Positions 45,060 through 53,704 are shown, counted from the stretch's first letter. The stretch: DNA of 64,000 nucleotides from Dyella psychrodurans (GCF_003363265.1 NZ_QRBF01000007.1:1-64000), one strand, 5' to 3'. The notes: generated by a model from the sequence alone, not told the origin. A program made the numbers and translations.

Positions 45060-46099
45060 GTGGCCACGACTGCTTTCCAGCTAGTGTCTAGGTCTTTGAC
45101 CCCACTGGAGCGACCGTCATGGGGACTAGTGTCCGAATCCGCCAACGCCCCTCGCCTGATGGACCAGGTATCCATTGTCTGTCGGCGGCGACACCTAAGT
45201 CGCCGTACTGAAGAGGCTTACCGGTTCTGGATACGCCGATACATTTATTTTCACGCGAAGAGACATCCTTCTGACGTTGGTCCGACGGGCATCGTCGCTT
45301 TCGTCAATGATCTCGCGGCTCGGCAACAAGTAGCTGCGTCCACTCAATCCCAAGCGTTCAATGCTTTGCTTTTTCTGTATCGGGACGTACTCGACATACC
45401 GATTGGGTCATTAGTCGGCTTGCGCCGCATCCAACGGATGCAGCGGTTACCGGTCGTCTTGAGCATGGAGGAGGTGCGCTCCATCCTTCTGCACATGGTT
45501 GGAACCCCGCGTCTTATTGCAGAGCTACTTTACGGCACAGGCTTGCGGGTTACGGAGGCCATGACACTGCGTATTAAGGACATAGATTTTGGAGCACGCA
45601 CGATCACCGTTCGCGCGGGCAAAGGCGGCAAGGATCGCACAACGTTACTGCCCTCCAAGCTTCGGGAGCCCCTGCAGAGGCACGTGATCCGAGTCTTGGC
45701 GCTGCACAAGCAAGACTGCTTGCAGGGGTGCGGCTACACGCCCTTGCCGGGAGCACTCCATCGCAAGTACCCACGGGCCTCTCGTAGCCCTGCATGGCAG
45801 TTCGTCTTTCCCTCGAAAGCGGTCCGCGCCTGCCCTGAAACGGCGAGGCAACTTCGCTGGCATGCGTCCGAGACTATGGTTCAACGTGCCTTCCGAACCG
45901 CACTGGGCCTTGCTGAGGTCCGCAAGCACGCGAGCGTACACACCCTTCGGCATTCGTTTGGACCCACCTGTTGGCCGATGGAACGGATATACGGACCATC
46001 CAGCTGCTACTAGGTCATCGGAGCCTGAAGACCACGATGATCTATACCCATGTTGAGCAGTCCGTCCGTGATACGACCAGCCCACTAGACCGGCTTTAG
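45060..46099 (+). pseudogene. intI: Integron integrase IntI, frameshifted
   Basis: Tyrosine recombinase that inserts and excises cassettes at attI/attC. The N-terminal SAM-like domain, LLYGTGLRVTEAMTLRIKDID (catalytic Arg) and the integron-specific patch LPGALHRKYPRASRS are present, then HTLRHSF. At 45957-45961 one base is missing, so the frame reads into a stop at 46013-46015. In the shifted frame [27 protein letters not shown] and a stop at 46097-46099 continue intact, including the catalytic His and Tyr. About 346 codons in total; ATG 45159 is an alternative start. Divergent from the cassettes, as in all integrons. Recent inactivation or sequencing error. Confidence 0.92.
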
Positions 46100-46113
46100 T
46101 GTCGTTCCATTGA

Positions 46114-46281
46114 ACATACTATGGGGTTATATCGAGTCACTTTTGCAAATTTGCACAATGCGTAACTCATTGAGCCAAAAGAACACGTACAGACTATGCG
46201 TCTTAATAGACGCCATAGTCTGTATCGGCAGGGGGTTATATGCACAAACTATGGGGTGCTAAAACGTACAGACTTTGGAGA
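46114..46281 (+). repeat. Cluster of ACTWTGG repeats (R2)
   Basis: At least four copies lie directly after intI: ACATACTATGGGGTTATAT (from 46115), a 16-bp hairpin whose arms TACAGACTATG (46188-46198) and CATAGTCTGTA (46214-46224) surround CGTCT-TAAT-AGACG, GCACAAACTATGGGGTGC (from 46242) and GTACAGACTTTGGAG (about 46267-46281). The first copy matches R3 at 50421 over about 30 nt. This and the following hairpin fill the 334-nt gap 46100-46433. Confidence 0.6.
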
Positions 46282-46348
46282 AGCGTCTCTTCGATCGCAT
46301 GATTGACGACTTCATACAAAGCTTGCCGAAACAACGAGCTCCAACTCA

Positions 46349-46388
46349 CGCATGCAGTCAGCGCCACCTCTCTCGCTGACTGCATGCG
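46349..46388. terminator. Perfect 15-bp hairpin
   Basis: CGCATGCAGTCAGCG (46349-46363) is repeated inverted at 46374-46388 with a 10-nt pyrimidine-rich loop. Outer AACAACG/CGTTGTT arms extend the structure. It follows the stop of the HAF gene on the minus strand and may terminate it; there is no T-run. Confidence 0.5.
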
Positions 46389-46433
46389 TCCACGTTGTTT
46401 GAGTGCGGTTCAATGACGCTTCGAAAACGCTCG

Positions 46434-47735
46434 TTAACGCACGAATTGGCGGCCGGATCCGGATTTCTTCAAAAGTCGATTGACAGCGTCCGCTCCGGGG
46501 AAATTGGATTGCAGGCAATTAGGCGCGGCCTGTGCAATCGATTCACCCGCGCTTTGCTTCACAGGGGTTGCTAGAAAGGCGTGCATCTCGCCCTGGTGCG
46601 GCCCGCTGCATACGATGGCCATGCCTCCGATTTGTCCGCGGTTGTTGATCTTGGCGGCGAAGGTCGCGAACAGGTTGGAACTGGCAGGGAACAGCGTGTT
46701 GAGGTCGGTCATCACGCCGTTCTGCCAGATGAAGGCATGAGACCAGAAGAAGTTGGCGTTCCACTCACCCCCCACTACCTGGCCCTGGTTGTTGTTGCCG
46801 AAAGCTAGGCCCGCGGCATCTCCGGGCAGCAGTCCGAGCACTGTGGTGAGTTTGGTGGTGCCTGTGCCTTTGACAATCTGCCAAATCGCGCCAGTTTGGG
46901 TAGTTCCGTCAGCACTACCGACGGTTCCAACAATTTGGCCTTCGTCGTTGATGTTCTCAGCGAAGCCGCCGGTTCCGAGGTCCGCAAGCGCAGACGCAGT
47001 GCGGTTTTCCCACAATATCCCGTGAATGGGCCCGCTGCAGTTTCCCGAGTAGCCGACGGCCTGACCGCGATTGTTGATCCAAAATGCGAACCCGTCTGGA
47101 TCATGATCTACCGTAGGCAGAGCGTGGGCGTTGCCGTTTTCCCACAACACCGGCAATTGAACCCGATTATTGACGGTCCCCGCCTGACATGAGGGGTCCA
47201 CGGCACCGTTTTCTGCCATGCCAACGATTTGTCCAAGGTTATTAATCGCGCTCGCCTCCCCGTTATTTCCGCCTAGTGTTGGGAGGGCGCTCATATGGAA
47301 GGGCTGCCAAAGAAACGGAAGACACGTAAGGTGAGTGCCGAATCCGCAAATGTCTTCGCCGTTCGGGTCTGGGACAGCCGTTTCGGAATCACCCACTACC
47401 TGTGCGAAGTCGTTGATCTCGCCAAAGTTCATCCAGCTGTTCGGTCCGCCAAGCGTGCCGAGATCGACGTAGTATCCGTCGACGTTTATCAGTGCGCGTC
47501 CGTTTAGAGGTACCCCGGATAACGAATCCCCCTGCCCCGGCAGAAAGTTCCCAGCCATGATCTCCGACCAGCCCTCATCGTTGACGGACATGATCATCGA
47601 ATAATTGTCATTCTTCGGAACGCCCAGATCGGTCACTTGGTAGCTCACCTGAGCGAAGGCATTGCCAAAGCAAGTCAGAGCAAAAATCGTAGCGCACGGC
47701 ATCCAGAGATTGCGTAGCTGCTTGAACATGTTCAT
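46434..47735 (-). CDS. Secreted HAF-repeat protein
   Basis: A 433-aa exported protein. The signal peptide (about 1-30, ending AFAQ) is followed by at least five HAF repeats with the theme INNxGQIVG: INNLGQIVGMA, INNRGQAVGYS, INDEGQIVGTV, NNQGQVVGG and INNRGQIGGMA, alternating with LW/IW strands, probably a beta-propeller. Function of HAF proteins is unknown. ATG 47735 has GGGAGG seven bases upstream. Confidence 0.82.
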   Translation of the reverse strand: MNMFKQLRNLWMPCATIFALTCFGNAFAQVSYQVTDLGVPKNDNYSMIMSVNDEGWSEIMAGNFLPGQGDSLSGVPLNGRALINVDGYYVDLGTLGGPNSWMNFGEINDFAQVVGDSETAVPDPNGEDICGFGTHLTCLPFLWQPFHMSALPTLGGNNGEASAINNLGQIVGMAENGAVDPSCQAGTVNNRVQLPVLWENGNAHALPTVDHDPDGFAFWINNRGQAVGYSGNCSGPIHGILWENRTASALADLGTGGFAENINDEGQIVGTVGSADGTTQTGAIWQIVKGTGTTKLTTVLGLLPGDAAGLAFGNNNQGQVVGGEWNANFFWSHAFIWQNGVMTDLNTLFPASSNLFATFAAKINNRGQIGGMAIVCSGPHQGEMHAFLATPVKQSAGESIAQAAPNCLQSNFPGADAVNRLLKKSGSGRQFVR

Positions 47736-47830
47736 ATTTTTGCCTCCCACGAAGTTTCAGTCCCAGCCCCCAGGTTCCTGACAACGCAGCGTTACAGGCG
47801 AGCGCCAGCCGGACGGATCTCGCTCATAAC

Positions 47831-47872
47831 AACCAGTACACTGATACAACTGGTTATATTATGCAACTGGTT
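47831..47872. promoter_or_regulatory. HxlR operator/promoter
   Basis: CAACTGGTT occurs twice as a direct repeat (47847-47855 and 47864-47872, 17 bp apart), and AACCAGT (47831-47837) is an inverted half-site. A TATATT -10-like hexamer (47855-47860) lies between the repeats, 37 nt before the HxlR start, so binding would block transcription. Confidence 0.5.
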
Positions 47873-47896
47873 TTAAAGTCGTAGAATGGGGCTGGA

Positions 47897-48346
47897 ATGT
47901 CCATTCAAGTTGGAAGCAGCGTGCGCACGAGTCATAGATCCGAATGCGTCATCAACCAAACGGTCGAAGTGCTTGGCGATCAATGGACGTTGCTCGTCAT
48001 CCGCGACATCGTTTTCGTTAACCGAAGGCATTTCCGCGAACTCCTGACCCAATCTTTGGAGGGAATCGCATCGAATATCCTTGCCGACCGACTTCGAAAG
48101 CTTGTCGAACAAGGGATCATTACCAAGTCCGATGACCCGACCCATAAACAGAAAGCGATTTACAGCCTTACGGAGAAAGGCATCGCGCTGGTTCCTCTTC
48201 TGTTGGAAATGGCTGCATGGGGAGACGAGTATTTGCCCACTTCCAAGTTGCAGGGTCTGGCTCGCACCTTGAAAGAAGGTGGGCCTGAACTGCGCGCAGA
48301 ATTTATGGATGAACTTCGGAAAACACATCTTCCGGCATCAGCATGA
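47897..48346 (+). CDS. HxlR-family transcriptional regulator
   Basis: A 149-aa winged-helix regulator. HxlR signature: Cys17 in SECVINQTVEVLGDQWTLLV, NRRHFRELLTQSLEGI and ILADRLRKLVEQGII, then the wing YSLTEKGIAL. Members often sense reactive electrophiles or redox state through the N-terminal Cys. No obvious target gene is adjacent on the same strand; the divergent HAF gene shares its control region. Probably autoregulated through the repeats upstream. Confidence 0.87.
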   Translation: MSIQVGSSVRTSHRSECVINQTVEVLGDQWTLLVIRDIVFVNRRHFRELLTQSLEGIASNILADRLRKLVEQGIITKSDDPTHKQKAIYSLTEKGIALVPLLLEMAAWGDEYLPTSKLQGLARTLKEGGPELRAEFMDELRKTHLPASA

Positions 48347-48555
48347 GCTGCTGAGCTACTGCCGGCTTCACAGACACCGAGTTCAGGTGTGATGGTGAGC
48401 CGGAATGGGCCGCTCACGACCCTGAGGAGTCATCCGACGTCTTGACCTGGCCGCCATAAAGCCGCCGGTCGGAGCTTTACCCACGCTCGGCATGCGCAGT
48501 TTGGTTCGGAGCGGTAGAGGAGCTACGTGCGATTTGCGCGCGTGGAGTCATCCGC

Positions 48556-48600
48556 TTGCAAATCACCCTTGTGCGCCATACAGTGAACCATATGGTTCAC
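48556..48600 (+). promoter_or_regulatory. ArsR promoter with operator over the start codon
   Basis: TTGCAA (48556-48561), a 17-bp spacer and TACAGT (48579-48584) form a promoter. A perfect 18-bp palindrome GTGAACCATATGGTTCAC (48583-48600) covers the end of the -10, the predicted start site and the ATG at 48592. No Shine-Dalgarno exists, so the mRNA is probably leaderless. Confidence 0.6.
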
Positions 48601-48954
48601 TATCAAACCCGACTCGACACAACGTTCGCCGCGCTCTCCGATGTCACCCGACGCGGCGTGCTGGAGCAGCTCGGGGGGTCAGACGCCTCCATCACCGACC
48701 TTGCCCAAAGGTTTCACATGACCCTCACGGGCATGAAGAAGCACGTCAGCATCTTGGAGCAGGCGGGGCTCGTGATTACGGAGAAGGTCGGGCGCGTACG
48801 AACCTGCAAGCTCGGACGACGCCGGCTGGAAGAAGAGGCCGCCTGGATCGAGCAGCACCGCCAACTCTGGAGCGCGCGTTTCGACGCGCTGGACGAGATT
48901 GTCGAGGACTTGAACCGCAAGGAGAAGGCAAATGCCAGAAGCAAAAGAAAGTAG
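48592..48954 (+). CDS. ArsR-family transcriptional repressor
   Basis: A 120-aa winged-helix protein: ALSDVTRRGVLEQL, SITDLAQRFHMTLTGMKKHVSILEQAGLV (recognition helix) and the wing EKVGRVRTCKL. No metal-binding Cys pair is visible, so it is of the non-metal type usually paired with an SRPBCC protein. It overlaps the downstream AHSA1 gene by 23 nt. ATG 48592 is favoured; TTG at 48556 would extend it by 12 residues through the promoter. Confidence 0.87.
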   Translation: MVHYQTRLDTTFAALSDVTRRGVLEQLGGSDASITDLAQRFHMTLTGMKKHVSILEQAGLVITEKVGRVRTCKLGRRRLEEEAAWIEQHRQLWSARFDALDEIVEDLNRKEKANARSKRK

Positions 48955-49432
48955 TTTCGCCGCCATGAACCGCACCGTTGTGCAGCGCAAGTCCGACCGC
49001 GAACTCGTCGTGACGCGAACGTTCAATGCCCCCGCGCGCATCGTCTTCGAAGCGTGGAGCAAACCTGAATTGTTCACGCGTTGGTGGGTTCCGAAGTCGG
49101 TGGGCATGTCGCTGCTCTCGTGCGATATGGATATTCGCACCGGGGGCACGTATCGCCTCGTGTTCAGCCATCCGGCCTTCGATCAACCGATCGCGTTCTT
49201 CGGCACGTACAGAGAAGTAACGCCGCACAAGCGTCTCGTATGGACGAACGAAGATAGCGATCAGGGCGCCGTGACCACGGTGACCTTCGAAGAAAATGCC
49301 GGCAAGACGCTGGTCACCTTTCACGAACTTTACCCCACAGAAGCAGCCCTCGAAGAAGCCCTCGCCGGTTCGGCGGAAGGCCTGCCCGAACAGTTCGCGC
49401 AACTGGATGAGTTGCTCGCAGGCAGATCGTGA
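48932..49432 (+). CDS. SRPBCC (AHSA1-like) ligand-binding protein
   Basis: A 166-aa START-like fold protein: LVVTRTFNAPARIVFEAWSKPELFTRWW at the N-terminus, then DIRTGGTYRLVF and a terminal amphipathic helix. AHSA1-type SRPBCC proteins bind hydrophobic ligands and are typically encoded next to an ArsR repressor, as here. GGAG precedes the ATG inside the 3' end of the arsR gene, so translation is coupled. Confidence 0.87.
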   Translation: MPEAKESSFAAMNRTVVQRKSDRELVVTRTFNAPARIVFEAWSKPELFTRWWVPKSVGMSLLSCDMDIRTGGTYRLVFSHPAFDQPIAFFGTYREVTPHKRLVWTNEDSDQGAVTTVTFEENAGKTLVTFHELYPTEAALEEALAGSAEGLPEQFAQLDELLAGRS

Positions 49433-49523
49433 CCGCACCGCGTCGACCGGCGCATGGAAAGGATGGCGATGAAACACACGATCACTGGCCGTGCTGGCCC
49501 ATTCGGCGCCGCGTGAGGACGAT

Positions 49524-50408
49524 ATGCTCAGACGCGATTTCCTGAAGACTGCCATGGCGACCGCAGTGCTGACTTCGGTCCTTCCCGTTCAAGCCAAGAA
49601 GACTCTCGCCATGTCGAACGAGCATTTTGCTGACGTCAATGGCCAGCATCTCTTTTACAGCGTGCATGGCGCCGGCAAGCCGCTCATTCTTCTCCACGGT
49701 GGCATCGACCCTGACAGCTTCGGGAGCAATCTGGCCGAACTGGCCAAGGGCCGGCAGGTGATCGCCGTCCATCTCCAGGCACATGGGCGCACGCCAGACA
49801 CTGACAGGCCACTGCGCAGTGAAACGATGGGCGACGACATAGCCGCCCTGATCGGCCATCTGAACCTCGGCAAGGCCGACGTCATGGGCTACTCGCTGGG
49901 CTCCAGCGTCGCGCTGCAGACCGCTATCCGCCATCCGGACGTGGTCGACCGGCTCGTGCTCGTGTCCGCGGCAATGAGGCAGGACGGCTTTTATCCGGAG
50001 GTGGTAACGGCCTTCAAACAGTTGGAGGCCAACGCTGCCACGCTCGGCCCTGGCGTCAAGGCATCACCGTTAGGGCAGACCTATCCCAATGTCGATTGGA
50101 CCAACCTCTTCAGGAAGGTCGGTGACCTGACCAAACGCCCCTTCGACTGGAGCGCCGACGTCGCCAAGCTTCAGGCACGCACACTGCTGGTCTTTGCCGA
50201 CGCTGACGCTATTCGGCCCGAACACATGGTCGAGTTCTGGAAGGCGTTGGGAGGCGGCCAGCGCGATGCCGGAATCGATGGCTCCCTGCGGCCCGCAAAC
50301 GAGCTCGCAATCTTTCCGAACACCACCCACTACACGCTCCCCGTCGAGCCGATGCTGCCGGAGCTCGTCGGACGCTTCCTCGGATCTGCATTGAAGGCAG
50401 TAGGTTAG
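49524..50408 (+). CDS. Tat-exported alpha/beta hydrolase
   Basis: A 294-aa hydrolase. The N-terminus LRRDFLKTAMATAV is a twin-arginine signal. The alpha/beta fold shows LLHGG oxyanion loop, nucleophile Ser124 in GYSLGSS, Asp in FADADAIRP and His in NTTHYTLP. Substrate unknown (ester or C-C bond). ATG 49524 is chosen for GAGGA upstream and for the Tat motif. It may be expressed together with the ArsR/SRPBCC unit 91 nt upstream. Confidence 0.83.
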   Translation: MLRRDFLKTAMATAVLTSVLPVQAKKTLAMSNEHFADVNGQHLFYSVHGAGKPLILLHGGIDPDSFGSNLAELAKGRQVIAVHLQAHGRTPDTDRPLRSETMGDDIAALIGHLNLGKADVMGYSLGSSVALQTAIRHPDVVDRLVLVSAAMRQDGFYPEVVTAFKQLEANAATLGPGVKASPLGQTYPNVDWTNLFRKVGDLTKRPFDWSADVAKLQARTLLVFADADAIRPEHMVEFWKALGGGQRDAGIDGSLRPANELAIFPNTTHYTLPVEPMLPELVGRFLGSALKAVG

Positions 50409-50420
50409 CCTTGTCCCTTT

Positions 50421-50449
50421 GCACACACTATGGGGTTATACCGGGTCAC
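50421..50449 (+). repeat. ACTWTGG repeat, copy R3
   Basis: GCACACACTATGGGGTTATA followed by CCGGGTCACT matches the copy after intI (46115 onward) over about 30 nt with few changes, then similarity stops exactly where a truncated LytTR reading frame begins. Confidence 0.6.
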
Positions 50450-50826
50450 TTATCCTGCCGGGCAGCGCTCCTTATGCGGCGCGCTTTGTCGTGCGTATCG
50501 GGCATCGCGTGGCCATCGTGCTAGCCGAGAAAGTGGACTGGATCGAGGCGACCGGTGACTATGTGAGCCTGCACGTGGGTGATCAAGAATACTTGATGAG
50601 AGAACCTCTGCATCGGCTCGTCACGCGACTGGACCCCTCCAAGTTCCTCCGCATCCACCGCTCGACAATCGTCTGCGTGGATCGGATCGTCGAAATGCGC
50701 GCGCTTCCTAACAAAGACTGCATGCTTCGCCTACGCGATGGCACACCTCTGCGCGTCAGTCGAACTTACGGAGGAGCATTGCGTCTTGCTCTCGACGGAC
50801 GAAGCCCGGCGAAAAATCCAACCTAA
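50450..50826 (+). pseudogene. LytTR response regulator remnant lacking its receiver domain
   Basis: Translation from 50480 gives a complete LytTR DNA-binding domain (RFVVRIGHRVAIVLAEKVDWIEA, then FLRIHRSTIVCVDRIVEM and LRVSRTYGGALRLAL), about 115 aa, the C-terminal half of an AlgR/LytR-type regulator. The receiver domain is missing; the sequence upstream is repeat R3. There is no convincing start or ribosome-binding site. A full-length LytTR regulator lies 1 kb away on the other strand, but the two domains are clearly different sequences. Confidence 0.7.
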
Positions 50827-51529
50827 ATGGCACAGGCAACCGGATAACGGCTCGTCGCATCCATCTACCGGTTTGGCGCACGTCGCTGCCATACGATTTG
50901 AGGCCCTGCCTATAGTCGTGAGCAACGCCCTCCGAGGCGGAGCGATCACACTCAGGGGGCAAAAACGTATGGATCAGCGTCAAACAAAGTGGGTTCGTGC
51001 TCGCATCAGCGATATAGCGGATTTCCTGATTGTTGTTCTTGTTTATCTGCTTTTCGTAAACGGGAGTGAAGCTTTCTTGCACCTGGTCATAGGCCAGCAC
51101 CACGGTTGCCAGACGCTGATCGCCGTCGACTGAGTGTTGACTGGCGACCTGCATGAGGAGAAGCGACCGGTCGGCACGCGGACGCACAATCCGGGCTTCG
51201 ATCAAATAGCGCGGATCGGAATACGAGTCGTCTCCCGAAGCCAAGCGCAAGAGATGATCAAGACCGGGATAACACGATGCCCCACCATCGCGGGTGACGC
51301 AGAGCCGAATTTTTCCTGGCAAGGGTTCCATCATCACGGGATCGGTAGTATCGGGGCCTTGCAAAGCCATGAAACGCCAGCTTGATTTAGCACCTAGAGA
51401 CTGCGACAAGTCGATCGACGAGATGAGCCTGTCCTGCGAAGGGAGCGGCTTCACGTCCTGCGCGTGTGTTCCGCAAACGCCAATCGTCAGCAAGAAAGCT
51501 AAAAGCAAAGGCTGCAAGGTCACTGTCAT
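50756..51529 (-). CDS. Secreted protein of unknown function with possibly altered C-terminus
   Basis: A 257-aa exported protein with signal peptide (about 1-24, ending THAQ). The mature domain has a Cys pair region (LCVTRDGGASCYPG) and QVASQHSVDGDQRLATVVLAYD; no family recognised. Its last 24 codons run antisense through the LytTR remnant and are basic and low in similarity to anything (RRAVIRLPVPFRLDF), suggesting that the original end was lost when the remnant was joined. ATG 51529 is chosen because it opens the signal peptide. Confidence 0.6.
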   Translation of the reverse strand: MTVTLQPLLLAFLLTIGVCGTHAQDVKPLPSQDRLISSIDLSQSLGAKSSWRFMALQGPDTTDPVMMEPLPGKIRLCVTRDGGASCYPGLDHLLRLASGDDSYSDPRYLIEARIVRPRADRSLLLMQVASQHSVDGDQRLATVVLAYDQVQESFTPVYEKQINKNNNQEIRYIADASTNPLCLTLIHTFLPPECDRSASEGVAHDYRQGLKSYGSDVRQTGRWMRRAVIRLPVPFRLDFSPGFVRREQDAMLLRKFD

Positions 51530-51570
51530 TGTGGATTTTCCAATCTCTTCGGCTCTTAAGCATTGAGTAA

Positions 51571-51597
51571 CGTCCGCTTCGGGTCGAAAGCTGTACG
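51571..51597. repeat. GTCCGCTT palindromic element, copy c
   Basis: CGTCCGCTTCGGGTCGAAAG followed by CTGTACG: a third, partly degraded copy of the element flanking the VOC gene, between the secreted-protein and LytTR regulator genes. Confidence 0.5.
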
Positions 51598-51602
51598 CCA
51601 CA

Positions 51603-52355
51603 TCACATGGCGCGGAAACGATGGCGGTACGCATCGCTGACGCGAAGCGGCTCGGCAATGCCGTGAAGCCAGACCAGCAAGCGACCATCTCCATCCGGCT
51701 TGACCTGCCGGATCGCCGACACGCGAACGATGGCGTTGCGGTGAACCCTCCAGAAGACTTCCGGATCGAGCTTGAACATCAGATCCTTCAGCGACGTCCG
51801 GATGAATGCGGAATCGGTGGCGGTGGCTACGCGGGTGTACTTTTCCTCGGACTGGAAAAGAACGACATCTTCGATGGAGATCATCCGGACGGTATCGCCG
51901 ATGCTGGCGGTTATCCAGGTGATCGTCTCCGTTCGCGTCAACCGATCGGCAAGGCTGTCGATCAACGCCGTCAGATCGACTTGCGTTGCGGGCTGGCGGC
52001 TGCGCAGACGTGCCACCGTTTCGGTGAGTCGATCGGTGCGGATCGGTTTCAGCAGGTAGTCGATGGCGCCTGCGTCGAAGGCCTTCACTGCGAATTCGTC
52101 ATAAGCGGTGATGAAGACGACCTGGGCTGGACTTTCAGCCTGCCGCGCTACCTCGAGGCCACCAAGTCCTGGCATACGGATGTCAAGGAAGGCAACGTCC
52201 GGTTTCTTCGATGTCCACGCGTCGAGCGCGCTGATGCCATTCTCGCATTCCGCGACGACGATCAGTTCCGGCCACAAGGTTGCCAGCATGCTGCGCAGCT
52301 CCGTTCGCTGCGGTTCTTCGTCTTCGGCGATGAGGGCTGTGATGGGTGCGGTCAT
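51603..52355 (-). CDS. LytTR-type response regulator
   Basis: A 250-aa two-component regulator. Receiver domain (about 5-120) with Asp58 in AFLDIRMPG and the Lys of LLKPIRTD; C-terminal LytTR DNA-binding domain (about 145-248, VVLFQSEEKYTRV, FWRVHRNAIVRVSAI). The start overlaps the sensor kinase stop by 4 nt. The target is unknown; the divergent sulfur operon beyond the kinase gene is the nearest candidate. Confidence 0.9.
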   Translation of the reverse strand: MTAPITALIAEDEEPQRTELRSMLATLWPELIVVAECENGISALDAWTSKKPDVAFLDIRMPGLGGLEVARQAESPAQVVFITAYDEFAVKAFDAGAIDYLLKPIRTDRLTETVARLRSRQPATQVDLTALIDSLADRLTRTETITWITASIGDTVRMISIEDVVLFQSEEKYTRVATATDSAFIRTSLKDLMFKLDPEVFWRVHRNAIVRVSAIRQVKPDGDGRLLVWLHGIAEPLRVSDAYRHRFRAM

Positions 52356-53551
52356 GGGAACGTGAGCGGAATATGGATGCGTGCGCTCACGCCGCCTCCG
52401 GCACGTGATGTGATGTCGAAGCGCGCGCCTGTTCCGAAACGATCGCGGAGCTGGGCGCGAACATTCGCGAGACCCAAACCAGGCGCGGTGCCGGGCTGCA
52501 ATCCCAGGCCATCGTCCTCGACACTCACGCTCAGGAAATCATCGGCGGTGCCGGCGATGATCGCGATCATGCCGGGGCCGGGTTTCGGCTCGATGCCGTG
52601 GGTCATCGCGTTCTCCACCAGCGTCAGCAGGATCAATGGGGGGAACGGCAGAGCCCGGACCTCGTCACTCGCGTCGACGTGAACCTCGATGCGACCAGCC
52701 GTACGGACATTCATGATCTCGAGATAGCCCAGGCAGAGATCGATCTGGCGACCGAGCGTGGCTTCCTCGATGCCTGTTGTGCGGATGCGCGGCAACGCGA
52801 TACGCAGATACGCCGCAAGCGCGTCGATGGTTCTCGCTGCGCGCTCGGGTTCGCTGGCGATCAGTGATCGCACCGACGCTAACGTATTGAAGAGGAAATG
52901 CGGTTCGACCTGTGCCTGCAGGATGGCCAGTCGCATGTCGGCTGCGTTTCGCTCCACGCGCAGGTTTTCGATCTGACGGCCGGCTGCGAACTGCGCGACG
53001 CGTCGCCGCTCGCCGAGATAGTAGATCGCTGCGAAGCCGCCACCTGCGAGTATCAGGACAAAGACGGATGCATCGATGGTGGTGGCGAGAAAATTTGAAA
53101 CAGCCTGTCCGAACAGACTGGTTTGCATGGGACGCCCGGAATAGGCCTGCATGAGATGGGCGTGATAGGCGCTCGCCCAGTCCAGGGCGACGACCCCGAT
53201 CCAGAGCCCGAGCAAGATCGCCAGGATCACCAGCACGCGCTCCACGGCGGACGGAAAACGCCGATGCCGAATCAACGTGGCGAGCAAGGGGCCGGCCGAG
53301 ACCGCAATCAGCGATGCGATGCAAGCCCTGAGTGCCAATCCAGGCCAGTCCTCCCATGCACCCATGCCCGACGCATGCCAGGTGGCATAGGTGCAACCGG
53401 CAAGGACCGCCAGCGGCCACAACACGATTCCCCGGCGCAGCAACCAGGGCCACGTGAAGGTGCGGAAGTTCTGGTAGAGCGTCCAGCTGCCGAGGTCCGA
53501 CAGCACGCCTCGCGGCAGTCGGGCATGCAAGTCGTCGTCGGGCAATTCCAT
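52352..53551 (-). CDS. LytS/YehU-type sensor histidine kinase
   Basis: A 399-aa membrane kinase. Four membrane segments (about 42-60, 71-94, 104-124 and 158-178) are followed by a His_kinase domain with His218 in QAQVEPHFLFNTLASV and an ATPase domain (TLVENAMTHGIEP, EDDGLGLQPG, GLGLANVRAQL). The open frame runs on to 54511 but that part is antisense to the rhodanese gene, so ATG 53551 is used. Translationally coupled to the LytTR regulator; no obvious extracellular sensor domain. Confidence 0.88.
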   Translation of the reverse strand: MELPDDDLHARLPRGVLSDLGSWTLYQNFRTFTWPWLLRRGIVLWPLAVLAGCTYATWHASGMGAWEDWPGLALRACIASLIAVSAGPLLATLIRHRRFPSAVERVLVILAILLGLWIGVVALDWASAYHAHLMQAYSGRPMQTSLFGQAVSNFLATTIDASVFVLILAGGGFAAIYYLGERRRVAQFAAGRQIENLRVERNAADMRLAILQAQVEPHFLFNTLASVRSLIASEPERAARTIDALAAYLRIALPRIRTTGIEEATLGRQIDLCLGYLEIMNVRTAGRIEVHVDASDEVRALPFPPLILLTLVENAMTHGIEPKPGPGMIAIIAGTADDFLSVSVEDDGLGLQPGTAPGLGLANVRAQLRDRFGTGARFDITSRAGGGVSARIHIPLTFP

Positions 53552-53704
53552 GCGTGACACGTTAGCAAAGCACACGCAATCGCGCACACGAACCATCCGC
53601 GCCTGGACCGTTTCATCGCATCGCCGGCCGGTTCCGTCGCATGCCCATGCCGCTGCACTCCTGCATGCCCTATATCTGTCGCACACACGACATCGGGAGA
53701 GGTC

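Noticed and set aside
46114-46281. CRISPR array
   Set aside because: Repeat copies are irregularly spaced, degenerate and palindromic, and no cas genes are present.
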